Shown one piece after another: positions 9,661 to 18,299 of a stretch of DNA of 64,000 bases. The position numbers and the translations under genes are program-made. Numbering within the stretch: the first letter of the stretch is position 1; each line of letters starts with the position of its first letter. The notes under the pieces are model-generated. The model was not told where the DNA came from. It saw only the letters and a program-made list of their open reading frames with translations, and did no database searches. This stretch comes from Azolla caroliniana. Lineage: Eukaryota > Polypodiophyta. The stretch lies in assembly GCA_043228905.1 (NCBI GenBank), contig JBHGNT010000016.1:18104001-18168000 (forward strand), read 5' to 3'.

Positions 9661-10732
9661 ACTGAGTAGTGGATGGTGTCTCCGCGTGGCGTGTCGCTAC
9701 TTCTTCCATCAGTCTCTTCACCTCCCCATCCGATATTCAGCTCTAGGTCTCTCCGGGTCTTGCTAGCGTGCACCTCCCGTTCCATAGGTATACCACATTA
9801 TCCCTTATTGCTTCCGCGAAGTCCACGCAGTCCTTCCGGACGTGACCGACCGCGTCACACCACAAGCGCCGATGCCCACCTGGAGGCCTTCGGTCACGAG
9901 GCTGCTCACCGCCGTCCCTCCTCGCTTGTGCAATGTGGAGGTCTCGTACCATCTGCGTCAGCTCTTCCAGAGCCACTCTATTGGATGTGCCCTTGACCAC
10001 GTTGGATGAACCTGTCTCAAGCCAACCCCGGTTTTCCTCCTTGCGTGCCGGTGGGGGTCCCTTGAGGTTTCTTGCCGCAACCCCTGCTGCCCCCAACAAG
10101 CCCTTATCGACCCACTCACGCCGTTTGTCGACCCACTCACGCCGCAAACCCCCTTTACCACGGCCTAGTCGGCCGTCAGCCCATCGTCCGTCTCCAACAG
10201 GAGACCCACTTGCTCCCGATCCCACACGTCCACAGCTTTGACGAAAAAAAGGACACGACTCGTGTCCAGTACGGTCTTGTCCAGCGCCGAAAGTCGTGCG
10301 AAGCGTTCCTCGAACTCCCGGAGGACGGCTGGCGCATTCCTCCCCTTTCTTGGGGTCTCTACCCAATCCATAAAGTCCCGCTTCGATAATCGAAGCGTGT
10401 CATCAAACCCGTGTCGCTCGAAGAGTTGCGCTTCAAATTCTCCCTAGGTCCTGCATCCAGTCTGCACCTTGAGCACCTCTGCGTGGATGCCCGGTGTCGC
10501 TACCCGAGGGAACCCAGACAAATGCCTTTCTTCCGGGATGTCCCTCATCACCATCTACGCCCGGTAGGCCACCAAATAACTCGTGGCGTCCTTCCCATCG
10601 AACCGGCCTATTGTGCTGACGATTGCTTTGATGGCCTTGTCGAGGGCGCCCGTGCCCTCGGGAGCACTTACAATCTGATCGACTGCTGCCGCCATGGCTT
10701 CGGCGAGCTCTGATCCCCTCATTTTTTATTCC
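9661..10732 (-). pseudogene. Element 1 gag
   Basis: The start is placed at ATG 10732 by comparison with element 2 (51424): both begin M-R-G-S-E-L. Fragments include FEERFARLSALDKTVL and LFFVKAVDVWDREQVGLLLE, the capsid core also seen in the gag-only elements, then RRDGGEQPRDRRPPGGH and a degenerate zinc knuckle WCDAVGHVRKDC (first Cys missing), and ending with RRDLELNIGWGG. Stops and frameshifts break it into several pieces. Confidence 0.7.
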
Positions 10733-10760
10733 TCTGCCGCCTTAATTCACCTGAAATACG

Positions 10761-11141
10761 TGGTGGATCCTCTACCGGAAGCATGTGGGCTTTCATGCAG
10801 TAGAGGCAGCCAACCTAACCCCAAAATCCCTGCAACAACGATGGTGGAGGAAAGAGCTCGGTTCCCAGTCCGACAACACTTCGTCCTCTCTAAATGCGCG
10901 ATCCCTACTTAGGCCCTTTTCCTCTCCTTTTATAGCATAAGGAGAGAGCCGTTTACAGAACGTTAAATCCCTGTTATTCTCTTCGATTCCCTACTTAATG
11001 AACTAGTGCTACCTAGGATAATTACATCGCGGGCCTGTACTTAACTATGTATATAAATATATCAAAACATGTGCCTGTGTGTAAGGGCCGGCTCACGCAT
11101 ATCATCCACTGATTTCTCTTAGGACGGTTTTCTCCACGACA
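10761..11141 (-). mobile_element. 5' LTR (truncated) of element 1
   Basis: Runs from TGGTGGATC to TTTTCTCCACGACA and matches the 3' LTR. The CGACA end is the same terminus as in element 2 and in the gag-only elements. The next base, 11142, lies inside a tRNA-Lys-like sequence. Confidence 0.7.
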
Positions 11142-12485
11142 TCGGTAGATCGCGTGGCTTTTACCCACGTGGTTGTTGGTTCAATTCCCATAGACAACGA
11201 TGGTTTTCTATTATTATCACCTAGGTTGGAATTACGATGCGATATTGATATAGGGGGTTGATATTCCAAAAACTGGAGCATTGTCTAGAACAATAATGTA
11301 GACAAATTCGTCACACGGTAGCCGATGTTGTTGTTGTGCTATTAGCTTAGTTTCTATACTTTGAGGGTATTAACCTTACAAGAACATTCACATGAAGTCC
11401 TATTTCTATACTTTGAGGGTGTTAACCTTACAACAACATTCACATGAAGTCCTATTTCTATACTTTGAGGGTGTTAACCTTACAACAACATTCGCATGAA
11501 GTCCTATTTCTATACTTTGAGGGTGTTAACCTTACAACAACATTCACATGAAGTCCTCTTAGGAGACCCTGTTAGGGTACGGTGAGTGAGTTTAGGTAAC
11601 AATGAGATTCTATACTTTGAGGGTGTTAACCTTACAACAACATTCATATGAAGTCCTCTTAGGTGACTCTCTTAGAGTAGGGTCAGTGAGTTTAGGTAAG
11701 AATGAGATTCTATACTTTGAGGGTGTTAACCTTACAACAACATTCACATGAAGTCATGTTTCTATACTTTGAGGGTGTTAACCTTACAAAAACATTCACA
11801 TGAAGTTCTCTTAGGAGACTCTGTTAGAGTAGGGTGAGTGCGTTTAGGTAACAATGAGATTCTTGTGGAACTGATGTTGTTGTTGTGCTATTAGCTTAGC
11901 TTCTATACTTTGAGGGTGTTAACTTTACAACAACATTCACATGAAGTTCTCTTAGTAGACTCTGTTAGAGTAGGGTGACTAAGTTTAGGTAACAATGAAA
12001 TTCTTGTGGAACCGATGTTGTTGTTGTGTTATTAGCTTAGTTTCTATACTTTGAGGGTGTTAACCTTAAAACAACATTCACATGAAGTCCTCTTAGTAGA
12101 ATCTGTTAGAGTATGGTCAGTGAGTTTAGGTAACAATGAGATTCTTGTGGAACCGTCTTAGCTCAGTCAGTAGGGTGCTTGGCTTTTAACCACCTAGGCC
12201 TGGGTATGATTCTCACATATGGGGATGGTTATTGTATTATTATCATATATGTTTCAACTAGGATCCGATATTGATATAAGCGGTTGATATTTTAGAACGT
12301 GGAGCATTGGTTAGAGCAAAACTGAAAGTTGTCGCATCGATAGTAGATGCTTTTGGTGTGTGTTTTCCTTAGTTTCACTGCTTTCGGGGTGTCAACCTAA
12401 AAACGAAGAACCCTAGCAATTGTTATGCTATTACGATAATTTTCGTATTGTGGCGGTTTCATGCTAACAATGAGATTACCATGGA
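11142..12485 (+). repeat. tRNA-Lys repeat region with 52 bp tandem units
   Basis: 11142-11199 is the 3' two thirds of a tRNA-Lys-like head, cut by element 1. From 11351 a 52 bp unit starting TTTCTATACTTTGAGGGTG repeats at 11351, 11403, 11455 and 11507. Longer units containing the same core plus GTAGGGTGAGTG, TTTAGGTAACAATGAGATTC follow at about 11611, 11711, 11760, 11903 and 12044. A decayed tRNA-Lys head lies at about 12151-12224. No protein gene is supported. Confidence 0.75.
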
Positions 12486-12671
12486 GCCATCTTAGCGCAA
12501 TTGGTAGAGCGGCTGTGTTATGGCCATTACCATATCTCGTGGTAAGTTTTACCATACTACTCTATCCACATGTATAGAATACTATGGTAAAACTTACCAT
12601 AGGATATGGTCATGCCCGTAACAACGTGGCGTTTAACCACGTGGTCGTGGGTTCGATTCCCATAGATGGTG
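12486..12671 (+). repeat. tRNA-Lys-like head split by a foldback element
   Basis: GCCATCTTAGC starts the head at 12486; the D arm is then broken by 12517-12622, after which the anticodon and T arms continue (GTTTAACCAC, GTGGTCGTGGGTTCGATTCC). The rest of the head matches the intact copies. It cannot be functional. Confidence 0.75.
12517..12622. mobile_element. MITE-like foldback insertion of about 106 bp
   Basis: The arms 12517-12557 and 12582-12622 are near-perfect inverted repeats (GTTATGGCCATTACCATATC against its counterpart GATATGGTCATGCCCGTAAC, and an inner GGTAAGTTTTACCATA pair), separated by about 24 bp. The other tRNA-Lys copies lack this segment, so it is an insertion. No transposase or clear target duplication is visible; the family is unknown to me. 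Confidence 0.75.
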
Positions 12672-14477
12672 ATGGTTGTTGTATTATTATCATATATGTT
12701 TGAATTAGGATGTGATATTCATATAGGCAGTACATATTTTAAAATGTGGAGCATTGGCTAGAGCAAAAGTATAAACAAAGTTGTTGCACCGATAATAGAT
12801 GCTTTTGGTGTGTTTTTTGCTTAGTTTCATTATTGTCGGTGTATCAACCTTAAAATGGAGAACCCATAGTTGTTATGCCATTCATATATTTTTTGTATTG
12901 TGGCGGTTTCATGCTAACAATGAGATTTGTGTGGAGCCATCTTCGGTTAGTTGGTAGCGCGCGTTGCTTTTAACCACGTGGTCATGGGTTCGATTCCCAT
13001 AGACGACGATGGTTCTTGTATTATTAGGATGTGATATTCATATAGGCAGTACATATTTTAAAATGTGGAGCATTGGCTAGAGCAAAAGTATAAACAAAGT
13101 TGTCGCACCGATAATAGATGCTTTTGGTGTGTTTTTTGCTTAGTTTCATTATTGTCGGTGTATCAACCTTAAAATGGAGAACCCATAGTTGTTATGCCAT
13201 TCATATATTTTTTGTATTGTGGCGGTTTCATGCTAACAATGAGATTTGTGTGGAGCCATCTTCGGTTAGTTGGTAGCGCGCGTCACTTTTAACCACGTGG
13301 TCATGGGTTCGATTCCCATAGACGACGATGGTTCTTGTATTATTAGGATGTGATATTCATATAGGCAGTACATATTTTAAAATGTGGAGCATTGGCTAGA
13401 GCAAAAGTATAAACAAAGTTGTCGCACCGATAATAGATGCTTTTGGTGTGTTTTTTGCTTAGTTTCATTATTGTCGGTGTATCAACCTTAAAATGGAGAA
13501 CCCATAGTTGTTATGCCATTCATATATTTTTTGTATTGTGGCGGTTTCATGCTAACAATGAGATTTGTGTGGAGCCATCTTCGGTTAGTTGGTAGCGCGT
13601 GTCGCTTTTAACCACGTGGTCATGGGTTCGATTCCCATAGACGACGATGGTTCTTGTATTATTATCACCTTTGTTTGAATTACGATGGGTATAGATATAG
13701 GGGTTTCATAACCCAGAAGATTGAGCATTGGCTAGATGCTTTTGGTGTGTTTTTTGCTTAGTTTGATTATTGTCGGTGTGTCAACCTTAAAATGGAGAAC
13801 CCATAGTAGTTGTTATGCCATACATATATTTTTTGTATTGTGGCGGTTTCATGCTAACAATGAGATTTGCATGGAGCCATCTTCGCTCAGTCGGTAGAGC
13901 GCGTGGCTTTTAACCATGTGGTCTGGGTTCGATTCCCATAGACGACGATGGTTCTTGTATTATTATCACCTTTGTTTGAATTACGATGGATATAGATATA
14001 GGGGTCTCATAACCCAGAAGATTGAGCATTGGCTAGATGCTTTTGGTGTGTTTTTTGCTTAGTTTGATTATTGTCGGTGTGTCAACCTTAAAATGGAGAA
14101 CCCATAGTAGTTGTTATGCCATACATATATTTTTTGTATTGTGGCGGTTTCATGCTAACAATGAGATTTGCATGGAGCCATCTTCGCTCAGTCGGTAGAG
14201 CGCGTGGCTTTTAACCATGTGGTCTGGGTTCGATTCCCATAGACGACGATGGTTCTTGTATTATTATCACCTTTGTTTGAATTACGATGGATATAGATAT
14301 AGGGGTCTCATAACCCAGAAGATTGAGCATTGGCTAGATGCTTTTGGTGTGTTTTCTGCTTAGTTTGATTATTGTCCGTGTATCAACCTTAAAATGGAGA
14401 ACCCATAGTAGTTGTTATGCCATACATATATTTTTTGTATTGTGGCGGTTTCATGCTAACAATGAGATATGCGTGGA
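12672..14477 (+). repeat. Tandem array of tRNA-Lys-headed units (319/301 bp)
   Basis: tRNA-Lys-like heads start at 12936, 13255, 13574, 13876, 14177 and 14478, i.e. spacings 319, 319, 302, 301, 301. Between heads the body is near-identical: TTCTTGTATTATTA, GATATTCATATAGG, GAGCATTGGCTAGA, GATGCTTTTGGTGTG, GGAGAACCCATAG, GGCGGTTTCATGCTAACAA. The first three heads have a damaged D arm (CGGTTAGTTGGTAGCGC); the next two have good D and anticodon arms but lack one base in the variable/T region. Units this alike indicate recent local amplification. Confidence 0.85.
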
Positions 14478-14550
14478 GCTGTCTTAGCTCAGTCGGTAGA
14501 GCGCGTGGCTTTTAACCATGTGGTCGTGGGTTCGATTCCCATAGACGGTG
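14478..14550 (+). tRNA. tRNA-Lys(UUU)-like, cloverleaf intact, last of the array
   Basis: Acceptor GCTGTCT/AGACGGT, D arm GCTC/GAGC, anticodon arm CGTGG-CTTTTAA-CCATG (TTT, Lys) and T arm GTGGG-TTCGATT-CCCAT all pair, with a few G-U pairs. Boxes A and B are canonical. No T4 terminator follows nearby. It may be a gene or the best kept head of the tandem repeat. Confidence 0.65.
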
Positions 14551-14698
14551 ATGGTTCTTGTATTATTATCACCTTTGTTTGAATTACGATGGATATAGAT
14601 ATCAGGGTTTCATAACCCAGAAGATTGAGCATTGGCTGGAGCAAAAGTACACAAATCCATCGCACCAATGGCAAATGTTGTTGTTGTGTGGTATATGT
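14551..14698 (+). repeat. Body of the tRNA-Lys repeat
   Basis: Same body as after 3685 (TTATTATCACC, GAGCATTGGCTGGAGC), ending in TTGTG (14694-14698), the target duplication of the solo LTR that follows. Confidence 0.7.
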
Positions 14699-14834
14699 AG
14701 GATCATATGTAAATAAGTCCATAAGTGTGAGGGTATGTGGATGGTTAAATGTAGGGTCGTTGTGTTAAAAGTATTGTTGCACGTGTGCACAAATGTGAGA
14801 ATGAGTATATTGATATGTGTAAATACATGCACAT
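14699..14834 (+). mobile_element. Left part of solo LTR copy D
   Basis: TGGTATATGTAGGATC matches the start of LTR copy B (3825). It runs to CATGCACAT, where a copia element interrupts it; the LTR resumes at 37972-37977 and ends at 38251, followed by TTGTG (38252-38256), the same 5 bp as on the left. Confidence 0.8.
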
Positions 14835-15150
14835 TGTTAGATATAATCAATGATCATCCCCAAGTTGTAAATATATCTCCATATATGCTCTTAGAGTGCA
14901 CATTTTGTGATAGCGCCCCAAATGAGGAGCGGCTAGTGTGCAACTCGACCATATGGGTAGATAAGGTGTTAATCTAGGAAACCGTAGATGCGTAGGACAC
15001 AATGTATTTAGGAAAGAGAGAAATAGGTAATAGGATTGGCTAATCAAGTCAACTAGAATATTTTGTGGGCAAGTTACGATGTACTTAGTCTTGAAGTATG
15101 CGTCATTGACTTCAAGATAAGTACTATCTAGCACTAGCTTGTACCTAGGG
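14835..15150 (+). mobile_element. 5' LTR fragment of the copia element
   Basis: Matches the first 316 bp of the 639 bp LTR at 37333-37971 with few differences. The second half of the LTR, the primer-binding site and most of the leader are missing: only 28 bp separate the fragment from the gag ATG. This deletion removes the region from which reverse transcription would be primed. Confidence 0.8.
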
Positions 15151-15178
15151 GGGACCCACAGGAGGAGACCCTGAGCCC

Positions 15179-15247
15179 ATGACGACCTTTGACCCTGCAC
15201 ACCCTACCACATCAATCCCTCCAAATGCTGATCTACTTCGAGCCTGG
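15179..15247 (+). pseudogene. Copia gag, first 23 codons
   Basis: ATG at 15179 opens a frame (M-T-T-F-D-P-A-H-P...L-L-R-A-W) that runs without stop into the Tat-like insertion and resumes in the same frame at 28591 after the duplicated CCTGG. The position just behind the LTR fragment and the perfect frame join support this as the true start. Gag forms the virus-like particle. Confidence 0.8.
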
Positions 15248-15636
15248 TGTTGTATGCCTGGCCGGACTAGCCTCAACACAGGTGTTTATCCGACACTTCT
15301 CCAAAGGGGTGGTAAGGATTGGATGCTAGGTTACACGCGTAAGATGATTACACTAAGCACAGACGGTAAAACAATACAAAGACAAAGATAAACACGCAAT
15401 AAGTATAATTGTATTACTTTCGTAAAGCATTTACAAATCATTGGATCCTTTTATAGGCATCCGGCAAGGTTACAATCGGTGCGCTTAGGCCACCGGCATC
15501 CGAATCGGTCCGGATCCGGATCGATACAACTGTACCGGATCCGTCCCTCCGAATAATAAATATACTATTATTTACTTCCTATTATCCGATCCGACTCCGC
15601 CTTCCCACTTGTCCTTGCTCTTCTGACCGGCCAACA
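15248..15636 (-). mobile_element. 3' LTR of the Tat-like element
   Basis: 389 bp, the same length as the 5' LTR and nearly the same sequence. A minus-strand TATAAAAGG lies at about 15445-15455. The interior next to it is not an obvious polypurine tract, which is odd. Confidence 0.85.
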
Positions 15637-15686
15637 CATGGCACGCCCGTGGGAAAGTGCCTTGCACTTCGAACCCACTCCCGGCC

Positions 15687-17403
15687 TCAGTCTTCCTCCA
15701 AAATATCGAGCAAACTCCGCTCGAAGGTGTCAAGTGGTGCCTCTTCTTCCAATTCCTGTTCCTTGCCTGCCTGGTCTCCGACCTCCGGTTGGGTTGGCTG
15801 TTCCATAAAAATTTGCTGCTCCGGCTCTGCTTGATTCTGTGGTGCCGGTGCTTCCTCACCGCTCCGTCCGGGTTCTTCCTGTTCTTCCTCCGTTCCAGGC
15901 TCTGTTCTGTTACCAGTGTTGCTTTCTCCGGTCTCGACTGGTCGGTTCGGTGCGCCTTCTTCCTCTGCTCCGATGTTTTCCGGTCTCAGCTCTTCTTCTT
16001 CCCTGGCATCGGTCTGCACCTGATCTTCTTGATTTTCTTGGACCGGAAGTTCTTCTTCGGGTATTCCTTGTCGGGGTTGTTCGGTGTCGGTTGGTTCAGC
16101 TTCAGCCGGTCGCTCTCCCTCACTTATAGTGATTGGCGTCGTTCTTCCCTCGGCTTCCTGTCGTAACCGGTCCTGCTCGTATTTCTCCAACTCCAACTGA
16201 GTTGCGAGCTGCCCGTCATCCAACCTCTCTACCAACCCTCGGATTTCTTTGAGATGTTCTCCCGCTAAAGCGTAGAAATCCTCCGACAACTCTTCCCGAA
16301 TGGCGACTATACTTTCTTCATCCATCTTGTAGAACTTGTCACCGGTCTTCCTTCGATTCTCGGCATCAGCTCGGAGTGTCTGCAGCTCGGCTGCCTGTTG
16401 TGACCACTCCTTCCATAGCTTTTCCGTACTTTCGTTGATGCTTGCCTGAGCTCGGGTACTCCAACATGACATGATGAGCTTGATCCGGTCAACCCCCGCT
16501 TTAGCATGCGCATAAGCTTCTTGCTTTTCCTTCCTTGCCCGTTTTATAATGTCGGCCATTATTTGAGCCTGGGCTTCGTAATCCACTCTCTGCTTTTCAT
16601 AGGCACTTTGCAGTTTGTTGAGCGTGAAGGTCGATCTTTCCTTTTCTTCATTCCGGATCTTGGTAAGATCCAGCTTTTCCTGCCTTAACGCCTCTAATTC
16701 CTTCCTTCTCTCCGTCGTTTGGGTTATTTCCGCCGACAATGCTTCCTTTTTGGCACTGACCTCGTCCATTGTCTTAGCCAGGTCCAATCGGGTCTCTTTG
16801 AGCTGTTCTTTCAGCTTCTTTATTTGCCGGTCGTAGTCTGCTGCCCGTTTCTTGTTGTCCGACTCGGCCTGCTTGTGATCTCGGTAGAGTCGGTCGAAGT
16901 CCTCCACCTTCTGCTTCAGGCGTCGGCTCACCTGAGCTCTTAACCGGTCATCTCGGTCCTTCTGTTGTCGGAGTTCTTCCTGCAGTCGCCCTATCTCCTG
17001 CTCGGCCTATCGACGCAGTCGGTCCTTCTCCTTTTGCAGCTTTTTTTTTTCTTCTTGCCGTCGGTCATTAGTGGCTCGGCCTTTCCGGAGGCCTTCTTCT
17101 ATTCTTCGTCTGTCGTCCTCCACCGCTTTCCGCTACTCCCTTTCTTTTTCCCTTAATGCCTCCTGAGCTTTTAACTCCTCTCGCAAGGTTTCTATTATTT
17201 TTTCGGTCTCAGGGCCAGTTTGCAAGGCTATCGGTTCTGGTTCTGGTTCTGGTTGCTTCCTTGTTGTCCCAACCGGCTCGGTGACAACTTGTGCTTGTTG
17301 AATTCTTTCCCTCGCCTGCAACAGCTCCCCTTGCAACTCCTGGATCTGTGTTCGGAGCGTGACCAACTCCTGGGTTGTTGTATGCGTCAGGTGTTGCCTA
17401 CGC
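15687..17403 (-). CDS. C-terminal part of long coiled-coil ORF in env position
   Basis: The minus-strand frame has two in-frame TAGs, near 17130 and 17005, each at a plausible CAG/CGA-derived codon; its last 414 codons (16931-15687) are open. The content is strikingly heptad-like and charged (QELQGELLQARERIQQAQ, RLKQKVEDFDRLYRDHKQA, QIKKLKEQLKETRLDLAKT), followed by an acidic Pro/Glu/Gln-rich tail ending DTFERSLLDILEED. No signal peptide or membrane span is seen. It joins in frame to the N-terminal part at 21031-22580 once 17404-21034 is removed, giving roughly 1,090 codons. Function unknown; position matches the env-like or extra ORFs of Athila/Tat and SIRE elements. Confidence 0.75.
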
Positions 17404-18048
17404 TGTCGCGAAGATTCGCGCGTGCGTGTGCTACTCGAGCGACCACCGGGGTCTTGGACTGGGGAGGATGATCGCGGAATTATCGACGCTAGATGACGAT
17501 CAATGTAAGATTAAATGAAAATGGTTTACTTGAGAAGAAGAAAAATTGTACACTTGAGAAGTAGAAAAATATGAAGAAGATAAAGACAAATATAATTTAT
17601 ATTGATGATAATGGTGTTGGTGATATCACATATTGAGCCCCCCTTACACAAGCCCAACTAGAGGCTTTTATAGGTCTTTCCATGCTCGTGACATGCACAT
17701 AACCATGGGCTAAAACCATGGTTTTGTGCACACGGTTTTGCTTATGTCATGCACAAACCATGGGTTTAAAACCATGGTTTTGTGCACATGGTTTTCTATG
17801 GTTGTTTCGTCTATAATTTGTATATGAAAAGGAAATACATACAATCTACACTATATGATAGTTGTCCTAGTGGTAAGGCAATTATCTTGTATGTTAGAGG
17901 TGCAAGGTTCAATCCTTGCTTGCACCCCTCTGTATGAACTCAAGTGCCATTAGGCTAGGTTTATTTGCTAAGTGCATGTGCAATGTTGCACATCCTTGGT
18001 TTATTCGTCTCACTCGGTTTCACACCGTAGCCGAAAATTGTCACGACA
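17404..18048 (-). mobile_element. 3' LTR of the gag-only element
   Basis: 645 bp. Minus-strand TATAAAAGCC at 17672-17663. It contains inverted repeats around ACCATGG (about 17700-17800) and an antisense tRNA-like module at 17863-17916. The tract just inside (18049-18065, GGTGGGGGTGGA on the minus strand) is the likely polypurine tract. Confidence 0.9.
17863..17916 (+). promoter_or_regulatory. Antisense tRNA-like module in gag-only LTR (left copy)
   Basis: Box A-like TGTCCTAGTGG (17863-17873) and box B GGTTCAATCCT (17906-17916), 43 bp apart. The T arm GCAAGG/CCTTGC pairs well. It lies upstream of the LTR TATA box and runs opposite to the element. Confidence 0.65.
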
Positions 18049-18085
18049 TCCACCCCCACCAAACCCGCACATCCTCCGGTATGTG

Positions 18086-18299
18086 CCGAGAAAGGTGAAG
18101 AGGTGAGATCTTTGGCAACGGTGATCAACCGAGTTCCTCTACACGCTCGTCGACTTTGTCTTCCACTTCGAGTATGCGCAATCTTTCCAACCCGAGAAAG
18201 GTGAAGAGGTGAGATCTTTGGCAACGGTGATCAACCGAGTTCCTCTACACGCTCGTCGACTTTGTCTTCCACTTCGAGTATGCGCAATCTTTCCAACCG
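18086..18299. repeat. 106 bp tandem duplication at the gag 3' end
   Basis: The segment from CCGAGAAAGGTGAAGAGG through CTTTCCAACC occurs twice (from 18086 and from 18192) with almost no differences. It covers the last gag codons (SKWKTKSTSV) and 3' non-coding sequence, so the stop codon of gag at 18245 lies within the second copy. Confidence 0.85.

Larger units (their letters stand above)
4695..11141 (-). mobile_element. Element 1: Ty3/gypsy retrotransposon of an unusual lineage, defective
   Basis: Two related terminal segments (4695-5072 and 10761-11141, both with CTCTACCGGAAGCATG and TATATAAATATATC) flank gag, protease, RT-RNase H and integrase on the minus strand. Gene order gag-PR-RT-RH-IN is Ty3. 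Comparison with element 2 (43391-52194) shows the same LTR family, but here each LTR lacks about half its length and the primer-binding site is eroded. A solo LTR (5593-6152) splits the integrase. Its right end abuts the middle of a tRNA-Lys-like sequence, so it inserted into the tRNA repeat. No clear target duplication remains. Confidence 0.8.

Noticed and set aside
12936-14550. Regular repeats considered as a CRISPR array
   Set aside because: Units are about 300 bp with tRNA-like heads and no unique spacers; the genome is eukaryotic.
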